From contig NC_134528.1 in assembly GCF_027942865.1 (NCBI RefSeq), forward strand, positions 29,707,232 through 29,771,231: a stretch of 64,000 nt of DNA. The letters are read 5' to 3'. The notes under the pieces are model-generated. The model worked only from the letters and a program-made list of their open reading frames with translations, was not told the origin of the DNA and did not search any database. A program made the position numbers and the translations under genes. Positions 1 through 12,500 of the stretch are shown in pieces. Every line of letters begins with the position of its first letter. Position 1 is the stretch's first letter. This DNA comes from Odontesthes bonariensis (taxonomy: Eukaryota; Chordata; Actinopteri; Atheriniformes; Atherinopsidae).

Positions 1-57
1 CACAAAAATAAAAATAATTAAAATCAATTCTTTCCATCACACATGTTGATCCCATCA

Positions 58-455
<398 letters not shown>

Positions 456-1340
456 TCACGTTCTGAAAGCAACGCGAATCTCGTTTTATAAGCCACTGAG
501 CTGTGAGTATGACAAAACTGAAAGCACCCAGCCTCAAAACGTAAACACAATCAAGCTAGCCTAGCTTACTGGTTAACAGCTCCCCTCCCCCTCTCCCTCC
601 CAAGGCTGTAACCATGGGAGGCGTGGGCCTCCCGCAATAACCAACGCTACAGCCTTATATCAGCAAGACGTAACCTGTAGTCTCAACAGAAGCCACTCGA
701 GGTCCTTTTAAGCAACTGAAAAACAGCAAAGACACCTAATAACCACACTCCGTAGTCGATACCATGTATACACACCAGCGTATCCATGTTAAATGTTGTT
801 AAACCTGAAGCTAACAGCAACTAAAGATATTAGCATCAAAACAAATGGCGCCTGTCCTACACAAGCTTTGCTTTTCGACCTCGCCATTTTCCAGTTTCGT
901 CCGAAGCAACAATATCTTCAAACAGCTCAAGAACCATTACCCTTGTGTAGTGACATTAAATAAGGTCAACGCAATACCCAATAAAACGACGAGCCCCGTC
1001 TGTGTTCTTGAAACAAGATAATCTTTATTTTTAACAAAGACCTCAAACCTTAAACTCCATTGTTCTATATTTCAGCTAACGCTACCATTAACACGCCGAC
1101 ATGTTACCAGCAATGACTTGTAGACAAAAAAAAAAATACAAGAACACGATACGTCATAATGATCAAATTTCATTCTTCAGATACATTTTAAATATAATAA
1201 TGTGACAATACTACCTTTAGCCTCGAAGACGTTAGTCTGTTAACAACTCTTTGATGGATAAAACCAATCCTGGCCGAAAACCGCCGTTGAACGCGACCTT
1301 TGCCGAGAGTATGAACGAGGCCGACTATTAATACTTTATC

Positions 1341-1408
1341 TGACGTCATGCTTTAACATACTACGCGCCCATTGGCTCATCCACCAAAGTAATTGCGGAA
1401 CAACCAAT
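1341..1408. promoter_or_regulatory. Shared upstream region of H3.3 and unk: CRE and two CCAAT boxes
   Basis: A perfect palindromic CRE, TGACGTCA, lies at 1341-1348. CCAAT boxes lie at 1371-1375 (reverse) and 1404-1408 (forward). The spacing is typical of promoters, and the site falls between the divergent H3.3 (-) and unk (+) genes. It is closer to the expected H3.3 first exon than to unk. CRE and CCAAT sites are known in vertebrate H3.3 promoters; shared use by unk is inference. The rest of 453-1743 holds 5' leader or intron sequence and shows no other gene. Confidence 0.5.
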
Positions 1409-1743
1409 AAGATTAGTGAGTTAAAAAAAACGTAAATGTAGATCATAATCATTGCTAATGTTTCTGTGTTTATCATGTATCATGTAGACACGATATATGT
1501 GGCGCTAATTTAGTGAATTATCTAATCCAGTAAATTACGTATGTTTTACACAAATATTTGTGTTGCTCTGACTGAACTTCATGTCCCATAGTTCCGTGTT
1601 GTATCTGATTGTCCCTTTTGTACTACTTCCTCTTGTCTTGCGCAAGCTCACATCGTTGGAGAATGCGGATTTGGAAGCTAACAAGAATAGCTAGCCAACA
1701 AGCTAAAAACAAGCTATTTGTTGTTCGGCTTTAAACTGGTAAA

Positions 1744-4700
1744 ATGTCTAAAACACATCCACAGCCCCCGTCATCTTCGGCAGCAACGACTACCGGGGGA
1801 CCCTCCTCGTCCTCTTCGTCTTCGCCCGCAGGGGGCTCGACCTCTCCCGCAACCGTGTTGAACGTACAGCCCGAGAAACCTCAACATTACACGTACGTAG
1901 CTACAGTTGTATAGCTGAATTAGCTAGCTGAGTGTACACAACCTCACGTGTAAGTTGCACTCACAAAAAACAACAGTTCCATTTTATTAGACTAAATGTT
2001 TGCGCAACAAACTTGTTTGCAATGTTTATAATAAACTAACCAACGGTGTTCAGCGTCATGAGCTTTTTCATTTAAACAGGTCTTGTAGAGGAGGCCTAAC
2101 GTTGCCCACTAACTAACAATTTCTTGTAAACTGTGTAAATTAGCATCGTTTTGTTTATCGAGGCTGTTAATGTGTGTCATTTTTGAAAACAATCCTTGCT
2201 TGTGTAGTTACAAGATATAGTAAAACCTAAGACAATGGTTTGACAGCAGATACTGAAACCAAGTTATGGGTTAGACAAAAGGGAGGACCCCCCACCCCGC
2301 AAAAAAAACGAATCCCCTTTTGAAAACAAATGCTGTATTTTGTTTGAAAAGAAGCGATTGGACTGAATAGACATGTATTCCAATCTTTATAGTTGCCTCC
2401 CTCTCTTTCAGATATCTCAAGGAGTTCAGAACTGAGCAGTGTCCCCTGTTCGTACAACATAAATGTACACAACACAGGCCTTTTTCCTGCTTCCACTGGC
2501 ATTTCCTGAACCAGCGGCGCCGCAGGCCCATCCGTAGACGGGACGGAACCTTCAACTACAGTCCAGATGTTTACTGTACCAAATACGATGAGGGGACAGG
2601 CACCTGCCCCGATGGAGACGAGTGAGTGGAACTAACCCTTCAGTGATGTTCACAAGACTTTTTAACATTGTGTTTACATGGGATCCCCTCGATATACATT
2701 GATCAAAAGAGAAACGTATTAATTTCCCTTTAAAGACAAGCTACTTTGGTTCTGAATTGCAAAACTGGGCACAATATAAGACTTTATGGAGATTAAGCAT
2801 ATTTACTCTTAATATTTTGCGTGAAATTTAATTGCAGTTTCTTAAACTGTTTTGGTTTCTAGCAGCCGCTTTAACGATCTTTCTCGTCATCCTTGTTCTT
2901 TTTCAAGTCTTTCACATTTTAATCTGGGACTGCTGTCACAGATCACAGGAATGTGTTGGTCAAAGCAAGACAAAGGGCTTTTTTTCATGAAGTTGAAAGA
3001 CCATGAGGTAGTGGTTCAGGATGTGCTACATTGGGAGAGCTGCTCCTCATGCATAATCATCACATTAGCATCAGCATCAGTGGTTGAACATTAGCATCTG
3101 TTCAACCACTCTGTGCTGAGCAGATAGCTCACTTATACACAATTTATACACAAAGACGGTGCACATAAAAGACTGAAGGGCGCTGCTGTGTTGTCTTTTT
3201 ACTATGCTAATGAGCTACTGTGTGGCTTGAAAGGTGTGAACCATACCTGTTTTAACTTTTCTTGCATTTCCTGCTAAAATGCCAAACATTCAAGCCTCTT
3301 CGATGTTGTCTTTGTTAGTTTCTTGCTGATGTTAAGTGAACTGAGTTTGGTTTTAGTCTCCCAGTCAAACAAAGCAAACAATTTAAAAACCTTTCTTTGG
3401 GAAACCTGCCTTTTCTGGGAGGTATTTTTCATATTTGCTCACATTCTATAAACACAGGATGATTCCCAGTGGATAAACTTCCCAGCTGCAGCCTGATTTT
3501 ATAATGTGAACCATATTTTTTTGCTTTAAAAACCTTGTCCTGAGTATGATTTCTGTCTGTTGCAGATGTCCATTTCTACATCGAACGGCAGGTGACACAG
3601 AGCGGAGATACCACCTCCGCTACTACAAGACTGGATCGTGTATCCATGAAACAGATGCAAAAGGCCACTGCAGCAAGAATGGCTCCCACTGTGCCTTTGC
3701 TCATGGATCACATGACCTGCGCAGCCCCGTTTATGATATTAGGTGCACAAAGTTAAGCTTAACTTAAACATGCAGCTGGACCATTTTTGCCTATCGTGTT
3801 AAATGTTACACATCTGCCTACCCCGTTTTTATGATAGTCTTTTCTTTTGTCCCCCCTTTTTTTTTTTTCCACACACAGAGAAATGCAGGTGATAGAGTCT
3901 CAAGGCAGCTCGGGGGCCCCAGAGGGGGGTGGAGTAGACGGGCAGTCAGGACAGGCGGCAAGCACGGCCCTGATCGAGAAGATCCTGAGTGATGAACCGC
4001 GCTGGCAAGGTAAATCTGTGCGCCAGCGCTTCAAGACACATCCAGACCGAAAACTTCCCCACAATTTGGCCAACAAAAGGTAGCACGGTATTTTCATTTT
4101 TCCTATTTCATGGCCTCCTCTTTCTTCAGATAACAACTATGTGCTGTCCCACTACAAGACAGAGCTCTGTAAGAAACCCCCTCGTCTGTGCCGCCAAGGT
4201 TACGCTTGCCCATATTACCACAACAGCAAAGACCGGAGGCGCAGCCCACACAAGCACAAGTACAGGTGCTGCATTTCTGAAATGCTCAGGAAGAGATTTA
4301 CGCATCACTGTGCTGTTTTCTGGGGATTCCTGTTGTGTTTGAAACATCTTTGTTTGTCTTCGGCGCCTCAGAGCGTTGCCGTGTCCAGCGGTGAAACAGA
4401 GCGAAGAATGGGGAGATCCCAGTAAATGTGAGGGAGCAGAAGGGTGTCAGTACTGCCACACAAGAACGGAACAGCAGTTCCACCCAGAGGTTTGTTCGTC
4501 ACTGTATCGATGTCATCGAAATGGGACCGAAAATCACTGCAGATGAACGTCAACGTGTTTCTTTTGTTCCAGATTTATAAATCCACCAAGTGTAATGACA
4601 TGCAGCAGTGCGGCAGCTGTCCCCGAGGACCCTTCTGTGCCTTCGCTCATGTTGAAAGTGAGTTCCCACAAAACATCTCTGTTCACTTCTCAACAGCCAT

Positions 4701-7700
4701 CCACTGATTCTTTGATTTTTTTTTTTTTTAAACTTCCCCCAGAGCCCTTTGTTCCAGAGGAACCATCGTTCCCCGACCCCAGCTCCCCTCCACCCCCACG
4801 ACCTCCAGACCCTCTTCTTGGCCAGGAGGCTTCTCCGAGTCCCGGCGCTCACAACATGGGGCCTGGGTCTTGCTCTCTGTCAGACCCTTTCTCCCTTTCT
4901 GCAGTGTCCCGTATAGCAGAGCAGGGACTGCTGGGTAACATTTTGTCTCTGTGTGAGGATGTCGGTGGGGGAGCAGAGCCTCTGTCTCCTTGGGCAGGAG
5001 AGGGAGGGTATGGCAGGGCACCTGGATTCGAGCGGGAAGATCAGGTGAGAAAAACAGATACGGGACATTGATACAATTCGATAGAAGCACATTTCGAATG
5101 ATATCGCAGTTACTAAACGGGTGTTTTTGTGGTGAATTCAGGCCAAACACAGGAGTTTCGCTCTCGAGCAGCGCAGTAGAGAGATTTCATCAACACAAAG
5201 CAAGCAGGTACAATCGCTCCCACCCTCAAACTCTTTATGTCTCAGCTCTTTTTTATCTTTTGTTTGTAAGACTCTACACACCCTCACCTGGTTTACTGCT
5301 TTCACTTCTCAGTAATGCTTATTTGGTGCATGGACACACATATAAAATAAAGCCACATCATTTCCTCTCAAGGACTTGTTGGTGTTCCTGCCAGTCGGCA
5401 GCCCTCTGAGTCTGTCCTCCAGCATCCCCTCCAGTCTGGCCGCCACACCGCCCAGCCCCGCCACTCTCGGACCGCCAGGATCCAACATCTCCTCAGGCAT
5501 GAACGCCAACGCCCTGCCCTTCTACCCCACCAGTGAGACCGTGGAGTCAGTTGTTGGTATGTAAGAAGTTGAAGAAAAATCCTAGAATCCACATTTCAAG
5601 CTTTAATCACCAGAAAAGTTGTAATGAACTGGAGCTCTGAGAAAATGTGGTGTCATTGTGTGATAGAATCAGCCCTGGATGATCTTGACTTGAATGATTT
5701 TGGTGTGTCAGCGTTGGAGAGAAGCTTGGAGAGCAGCTCCACTCTGCCCAGTGTTGGAGTTATGCTCGGTAATTCAAAGCATGCAAACATGAAACGACAG
5801 TCCACAGTGAATATGTGTGCTGTATGCAGATGCATGTGCACATGCACGTGCAGATAATAAGTAGCTTCTGTCTGCTTTCATAGGAGGCAGCCAGCTGCAG
5901 AGTTCTGCCCCAGTCAATATTCCGGGATCTTTTAGCAGCTCGGCTCCTTTCAGCTCCCCATCACCGTCACCCCCAGTCAGGCCACACACTTCACCTTTCT
6001 TCTCTACTCACCTGTCACAGCCTGGCCAATCAGAAAGCACCCTCCTGGGACCATCTCATAGCTCTTTAGGTGTGTGGATTTAGATTCAATTCGGGATGTT
6101 TAGAGAAATGATAGCTTTTACTCATATGTACTGTGCTCTTTGTAGGACTGAATGGAATGAGCACAAATATCTGGGAGCACTTCCCGTCAGCCCAGGGTTC
6201 CCCTGGTACACCCCCTGCCCTGCTGCCCTCCGGTCCCTGTGCAGAGACTTCCAGGCTCAAACAGGAGCTGGAGGATGCTCACAGGGCACTGAAGCAGTGG
6301 GGTCACAGCTGGAGACACTCAGCTCAGGTAGGTATGTAGTGGAGCATGTGTGCCATGTCTGAGACATGGCTGTGTTTCTTTAGTCCAGTGGCCTGAAGTT
6401 AAACCCATTCTACAAACACTGAGGAGATTCATTTAATTTTTATTAAGTGGATATGTGTCCTGCCTGCTTCCTTTTCCAGTCATGGGCTGCGCTCAAAGCA
6501 GATGCAGAGGAGTCCCGTGCTAACGCATCACGGTTAGCCATGGAAGCAGAGCGAGCCAGGCAGGCGGAGGAGGAGGCACAGAGACAGGTTTCTCTCCTGC
6601 AGGAGGCGGTGGAGAGCTTACGGAGCGGAGACAATCCCCACCTTGCACTGCATCAACTCCAGCTACTACACCGACTGCCCCTGGAGTCGGTCCTTAGTTT
6701 AAAGGCTCAGCTCTGCAGCTGCTTACATGCTGTGGAACAGGTACACAATTCTCCACCTCACATGATTTACATTCCATTTAAGAGTCTTCTTCAGAATACA
6801 TTAACAGTCACAGCAGGGTTTTAGTCGACTTGTGTTGAATGTTAAAGCGTTTTGAGGTTTCATTTGTATCCTTATAAAAATTCCATTCCTTCCCCACTTA
6901 AACTGACACAGAAAAGCCTTGTTTCCACTATGCAGTCCGGTACGGGTCGGGTCGCTTTGGGGTCAGCTTGCGTTCCCACTGTACAAAGGGGACCATCAGG
7001 GGTGGGCGGAGTGCGTGCCGAAATGTAAATAACAAATAACAGCAAATAGCATCCATAATTTGGAACCACCTCCAAGCATCTTCAGCCACACTGGCTCGCG
7101 GTCCGGTTGAAACCACTCTCTGCCATTTTTGCGGCAATCAGCTGGAAAACTTTTTGGTTTGGCACAGCGCCATCGAGCTCCCGCTGCACAGCCTCCTCAC
7201 CAACACCGGAGAGCAGAGCCTGGAACCGGTCCTGTGTGCTAGGTACCCCAAGCAGAAGGGTTACAAAAGTGGTAACGGTACAGGTCGGCACGCTTTCGTG
7301 GTAATGGAAACACTGAAATAAGCGAACCGTTCCGACCCGACCCGTACCGGACTGCATAGTGGAAACACGCCAAAAGGCTCTTATAAGGTCGCCACCAAAG
7401 GTCAGTCATGAGATAGGCATCTGGTTTGCACCAGAAGGCATCAAAGTGACTGAAGGCAGCTTTATACCTTTCTCCTTTAGTTAGTGACTGGCTCACCTCA
7501 AAGATGTACAGAATAACATAATCAAGCTGTTATTGCTGCCCCTTAATGGTTTCTTTTCTAATCCTGGTGGCTCATAACTCCTAGATTACCTTTAATTGAA
7601 CAAGATATAGTCTTGCCAGTAAAAAATGTGTCGGTTCCATCAGCCTACCAGCCTTCTTTAATAGTTTTGAGTTTGAGTTTTTGGTATGTTGCAGTTTCAT

Positions 7701-8097
7701 GGAAATGTTAAGCCAATGTGGAAACTGCTACACAAATACTTCATGGATCTCAACTGGTATTAGACACCAGTCCAGTATATTAAGTTTCATACACGGGTGA
7801 ACGTGACTCGTCTCTTGAATCATTTTTGAATTTGAGATAAGACATTATTGTATACTGGTGAAATGTTGGAAATGTTCCTCTCTAAATCATCCACAATAGT
7901 CCAGTTTAAGAGATTAAAACCTCTGTCTTGTGTTCACACAGGTGGTGTATAGGAAGCAGAGACAGTGCTGTGTTACATGTGGCGAGCAGGGCTCAGTGTC
8001 GCTGCCCTGTGGCCACGGACTACAGTGCGAGAGCTGCTCCACCTCCACAGAGTGCCCGCTCTGCCCCGAACAGACCCTGGAGCACCAGCTCTCTTGA
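1744..8097 (+). CDS. unk: RING finger protein unkempt homolog (Unkempt), complete
   Basis: This encodes an RNA-binding translational regulator acting in the cytoplasm, known for early neuronal morphology. Fifteen coding exons chain in phase: 1744-1892, 2412-2621, 3566-3742, 3879-4009, 4130-4265, 4372-4489, 4573-4657, 4743-5044, 5142-5207, 5373-5556, 5667-5768, 5884-6069, 6146-6327, 6480-6740 and 7942-8097. They total 2445 nt, giving 814 residues, close to the roughly 810 I recall for human UNK. Six CCCH zinc fingers are visible at about residues 58-78, 103-125, 140-163, 229-250, 270-300 and 311-333, for example CSKNGSHCAFAH and CPRGPFCAFAH. A Pro/Ser-rich linker follows, then a Glu/Ala/Gln-rich coiled coil at about 650-740. 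The C-terminus is RING-like, with CCVTCGEQGS and CSTSTECPLC near 769-805. The start is the first ATG of the Ser/Pro-rich N-terminus. The UNK rather than UNKL paralogue is favoured by its neighbours. The last intron is 1.2 kb and holds a palindromic transposon. Confidence 0.96.
6917..7370. mobile_element. Palindromic non-autonomous DNA element in unk intron 14
   Basis: The left end reads CACTATGCAGTCCGGTACGG and the right end carries its reverse complement, CCGTACCGGACTGCATAGTG. Near-identical ends about 450 bp apart with no transposase ORF indicate a MITE-like element. A second copy of the same family, with similar internal sequence (TTGCGTTCCCACTGTACAAA region), lies at 30718-31692. The exact ends and target duplication are not clear in this copy. 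Superfamily is not assigned. Confidence 0.65.
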
Positions 8098-9535
8098 CCT
8101 AAAAAAAACTGTTTGGGACCAGTACAGATTCCAGACCAGTCAGCCCTGATTCCACAGATACCAGCATCTGGATCCTCACCGCCAGTTCAAAAGCAAATCG
8201 TATAATGGTAACACACAAGCACTGATTTGGTTGTGTTCTTTTAAAAGATGACATAAACAGATAGATGAGCAGCTTAGTGAGTTATTCACCAAGTAAAATC
8301 TTTTAATGTGGAATTTGTAATTAATAATGGTGCCAGTGTTAGCCTGAAACACCATGTGTTTTAGTACTTATTGCTATTGACCAGCTGCACTGATCTTTAG
8401 CCCTGATCTGAAGTTTTGGAAATAACTTAAAAGACCTGCTGTTCTCACTCTCACTCTACAGACAATATTTTCTATGGAGCGTCCTCTATCCCTCTGGATA
8501 GTTTAGCGATTTGCTGAGAATTAAACAGGTCCACCTTGAATTTTTAATTCTCGAAGTTCCAGTACATTTCTCTTTCATTTGGACGTTGAACAGTCAGAAA
8601 ACGATTTGTTTTTCAGATCAAAGTATCACAATCGGGAATGATTGTCGTTAATTTCTGCAAAAGCTAATGAATGGATGATAGATCTTCAGTTTTTACATTT
8701 TTATTTTTCAGAGTGTTGAGCCATCTTTTAAATGAACAAAAGAATCTACAGGTCACTCTGAAAACACTTAAAGGGCATATTCAGTCTCATCCAGATGATG
8801 ATCCTGTATCGCTTCAGCCAAAAAGAGTCCATCACATGACTGTGCTGGTAGCACTTTTCCACATTATTTTGAATTAGCCGTTTCATTTTGACTTTTTTTT
8901 CTTCATAGTTTTAGCAAAGCAAATTTAAACAGTTAATTATTGAAGTAAAAAAATGTAACATTTGTTAGAACTTAAAACACTCAGGTTTTCTCTAATGTTT
9001 CTCTGTATAAAACTGGAGGAAAACACAATTAAGGCAAAAACACTTAGTTGACTTGTGAAGATTTCCATTATTTTAGGATTTTTACTTCAACACCTCATGT
9101 TAAATCAGACGTGCTTTCTTGTGAGAAAAAAAAGGGCCCATTGCTATTTTTAAAATCAACATGCGACAGATTTCTCTGCCAACAGTTTTACATTTGTTGT
9201 AATCTTTGACATTTCAGTGACTCAAATGTATATAATATATATATCATATATATTATATATGTATACACATAGTTAAGTGATGTTATACTTATTTCTTGCA
9301 CTGATTAGACAAAGTATCAGGAAGCATACAGATATGTAACTGTTTAAATTCAGGTGTGAAAGTGATGCTCACTGTGATGGTCTTTTGGTAAACTCATGCG
9401 CAGCATACTGTCCACACACAACTCATGCAACACCAGTGTTTCCCTCTGAGTGCATTTTTTTTTTCTTTGTTTTTGGTACTGATCATTAAAACAAATTGTA
9501 TATTTTTGGAGGAAGAACGTGTCTCTGCATCTTTG
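8098..9535. other. Tail-to-tail spacer: unk 3' UTR and unc13d 3' side
   Basis: This is the 1.4-kb stretch between the unk stop codon and the unc13d stop codon on the opposite strand. It is AT-rich, with a short TA-rich run around 9229-9262. No coding sequence was recognised; it is expected to hold the 3' UTRs of both genes. Poly(A) signals were not assigned. Confidence 0.6.
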
Positions 9536-12500
9536 TTACGGTTGGATACCCTCCCGGGACTGTTTCTCTCTCTGTCGTCGCTTCTTCACAAAAGCCTGCA
9601 CTTCCCGCTCTCCCCTCCTGGACTCCAGCAACCTCAGGATGCCGTCCTCTGGGGAAAAAAAAAAAAAAAGTGCATGATTTACATTTCTGTGGAATTCTTA
9701 GCCAAAATAGCCCAACTACTGAGTTGGTATTAACTGTACATATACAAATAAGTTTACAAGAGTTGGTAAGGAAATTTAATGTTAGACAATAGCGCAATGG
9801 TTCTTGTGACTTGGTTTTGGCAGTTAAACTACTTCCCAAGTAATGCCCAAGCATTTACTTAAAATTTGAAAATGAATCGTCGGTGCATCTTTAAGGCAAC
9901 AAGAAAAGTCATTGGCTGAACCCGTTAAGACCTTCATTATCTCTAAGAAAGTTTGAGACCGGTTCAAGACACGTTTGAAATATTCATCCTCCATTCTTTT
10001 ACATTTTTATTAACATGGCATGCCCAAACTTATTCACACCCGTTCACAGTAATTAAGGACATGGGGTTCATATACAATCACAGCAGTCAAATGGTTATTT
10101 TAAGCTTGCGTATCCCTGTTTGGATTTAGGACCCAACCCATTCATATGATGATCTCTCTGAGATTGGGAGACTTAAAAGAACTTGTTGAAGGCCTCTCCA
10201 CAGATTATGAACTGGAGAGGACTTGCAGTTATCGCTTGACTTGGCCAATGGTCAGCTGACAACAAATTGGGACCATGTAGAGCTGTGAAATTGACTTTAC
10301 AGCTCTGCACACATCATACATTCGTACAGTTTTATTTCTTTATATCAAGACAGGGAGCAGGAATTGTGTAGCATGGGCAGAGCAGCCCGGCCACTTTGAG
10401 TCTAGTTGAGTGTATGGATGCAGGAGCAATTCAACTCGACCTCCCCGCTTTATCTAGTTGTGGTAGTCAGACTTTAAAATGTGTGATTTTTGTCTGAGTG
10501 AACCTATCCAAGGTGACCTAAGGGGTCTTTGTAATTTCAAGTAAATCAGAAAAGTATCTTTAGGCCAAAGACAGTTTAGTCCTTTATCAACCAGACTGCT
10601 CGCAAGGACGCCATCCCACCTAATCTTGAGATCAGACCATTGTTAGCAATTATAAGAACAGTTTGACTGCTGTGATGGTAAATGATGGGTTTTCCAACAA
10701 TGAGTTGGCACTTTATTGTCAGCTGAAAATGAACTTTAAATAAAAATCTGGCATGGGTAAGAATAATTTTGAGTTTCATTGCCACAAACCTCAGGCTCGA
10801 ATAGCATGTAAGCACAGGAATACTATATACAAATCTGTGACACTGGTGAGAAAGATTGGTTTATGGTGGCCCTGTGGATAATTTTTTTACCTATATTAAG
10901 GTATTATGCCATGTCCTGATTCATTCTCTTGACTTCACAGGTCAAAACCCACTAACTATCATACCATTGGGTTTAGGGTGGATCAGAGGCAGACGTATTT
11001 GAGCAGGGATGGCGTCCGGTAGTGAGCTGAGTTCCCCTCCTTCTTTTGGTCCAGAAACTCCTGGAATGGCCTTTAGGGCCAGGAAGGCCTCTCCCTCAAA
11101 GTCATCTGATCTCAAGGTGTCGTGGTCCAGAACCGTGATCACCAGGCAAGCCCCTGAAGCCTGGCACTGATCCAGGGAAACCAGGCTGTAATGTAGGAAG
11201 CAGATAAAAGTGGTCAATAACATTCTTGAGAGCATTTAATCACTGAGCAGACACTTATCCAAAGGGACTTACAAATGTGGTATAATGTTAAGTCTTCAAT
11301 TACTGTTGAAATCACTACGGACTAAATCTAATTTGCTGACAAAGTAGTAGAATGGGTGAAGACGTGCAAACTAGGTAAGATTTAGACATGTTGGAGGGTA
11401 AGAAGTGTCAAAAGAGGAGCTTTAACTCTTCAAAACATTCTCGAAGGTGGATAGGGTCGTCCCTATCCTGGTAAGGTTTAGTAGCTCTTTCCACCATCGT
11501 GGTAGCCTGGCGACGCCATCCTACGTACTTCCGCCCAAAGATTTTGGCTCTGCACATAGTCTGGCCAAATCCCCCTACCTCGGTTCGCTCAGTGTTTTGC
11601 CAATCAGCAAACAGTTGCGAGTGGTGACGCAGAACTCACGCGCGGAGTCCATTGTAGTCCATATAATTGTAGTTCAACCGCAGCGGAAATACACATGGCG
11701 ACGGAAGAACGCTAGAAGCTATCCATGAAGTTGTCTCAACTCTGGAGAGCATTACACAATTAAAACGAGAGCAACAGGAATGCCTCTTCAATATTGTTAG
11801 TGGCAAGGATGTCGAAGCTCTCCTTCCAACTGGCTTTGGGAAAAGTTTGATTTATCAAATGGTACCGGTATAATGAAAGCGGATGTGGGAAGCGTGATTC
11901 GCGAGCTAGAGCCTCGCGAGAGTAAGCATGAACCTCGGCGCATAACCAACGTCATTTCTAAACATTATGATTGGTTAAGGGAACTCCGTTACTCCAATGA
12001 ATTTAAGTTGCTGGGTAAGGTCCCGCCCTCCATGGAAACGGATTCCTCTTGGGTTTTCCCAGACTGTTTGACAGAGTCAACAGTCGGCTTTCGCCCAGGC
12101 TACCATCGTGGAACCACAACAGGGAAAAGTGTTGTCTTTGTTAGTACCACAAAGCAATACATTGGGGTGGAAACTGAGAATGTTGTCAATCAGAAGGGCA
12201 ACAACGTACAAATCAAAGGACTCATCAAAGAGAGGATTGAGATCACAGCTTTTGATCTGAGTGCAGCGAGGCTCCACCTCAGGAAAGATGTGTTTCGGCT
12301 CCAGACACAGGTTCACAAACGGGTCACTGAAACCTGAAAAACATCAAAACAATAAGTGACACAGGAGAAGTTCCCATAGGACTTTTTTTTTTATTATTGT
12401 TGTGTATCTCTATCATTAAAACTAATTGTGAAAGTTCTGCCAGGTCTTACCATTAGAGTCCATTGGTAAGAGGTTGACCGCATTTAGAACCTCAACCCGC

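Noticed and set aside
11447..11728. Possible protein-coding start MATEER before the helicase fragment
   Set aside because: The ATG frame meets a stop after six codons and is not in frame with the helicase piece. A working start could not be supported.
11873..12337. A 154-residue open frame on the plus strand across copy A and unc13d exon 32
   Set aside because: It runs from inside the transposon into the antisense of a real unc13d exon (12210-12333). It has no family match and no splice support, so it is a chance frame.
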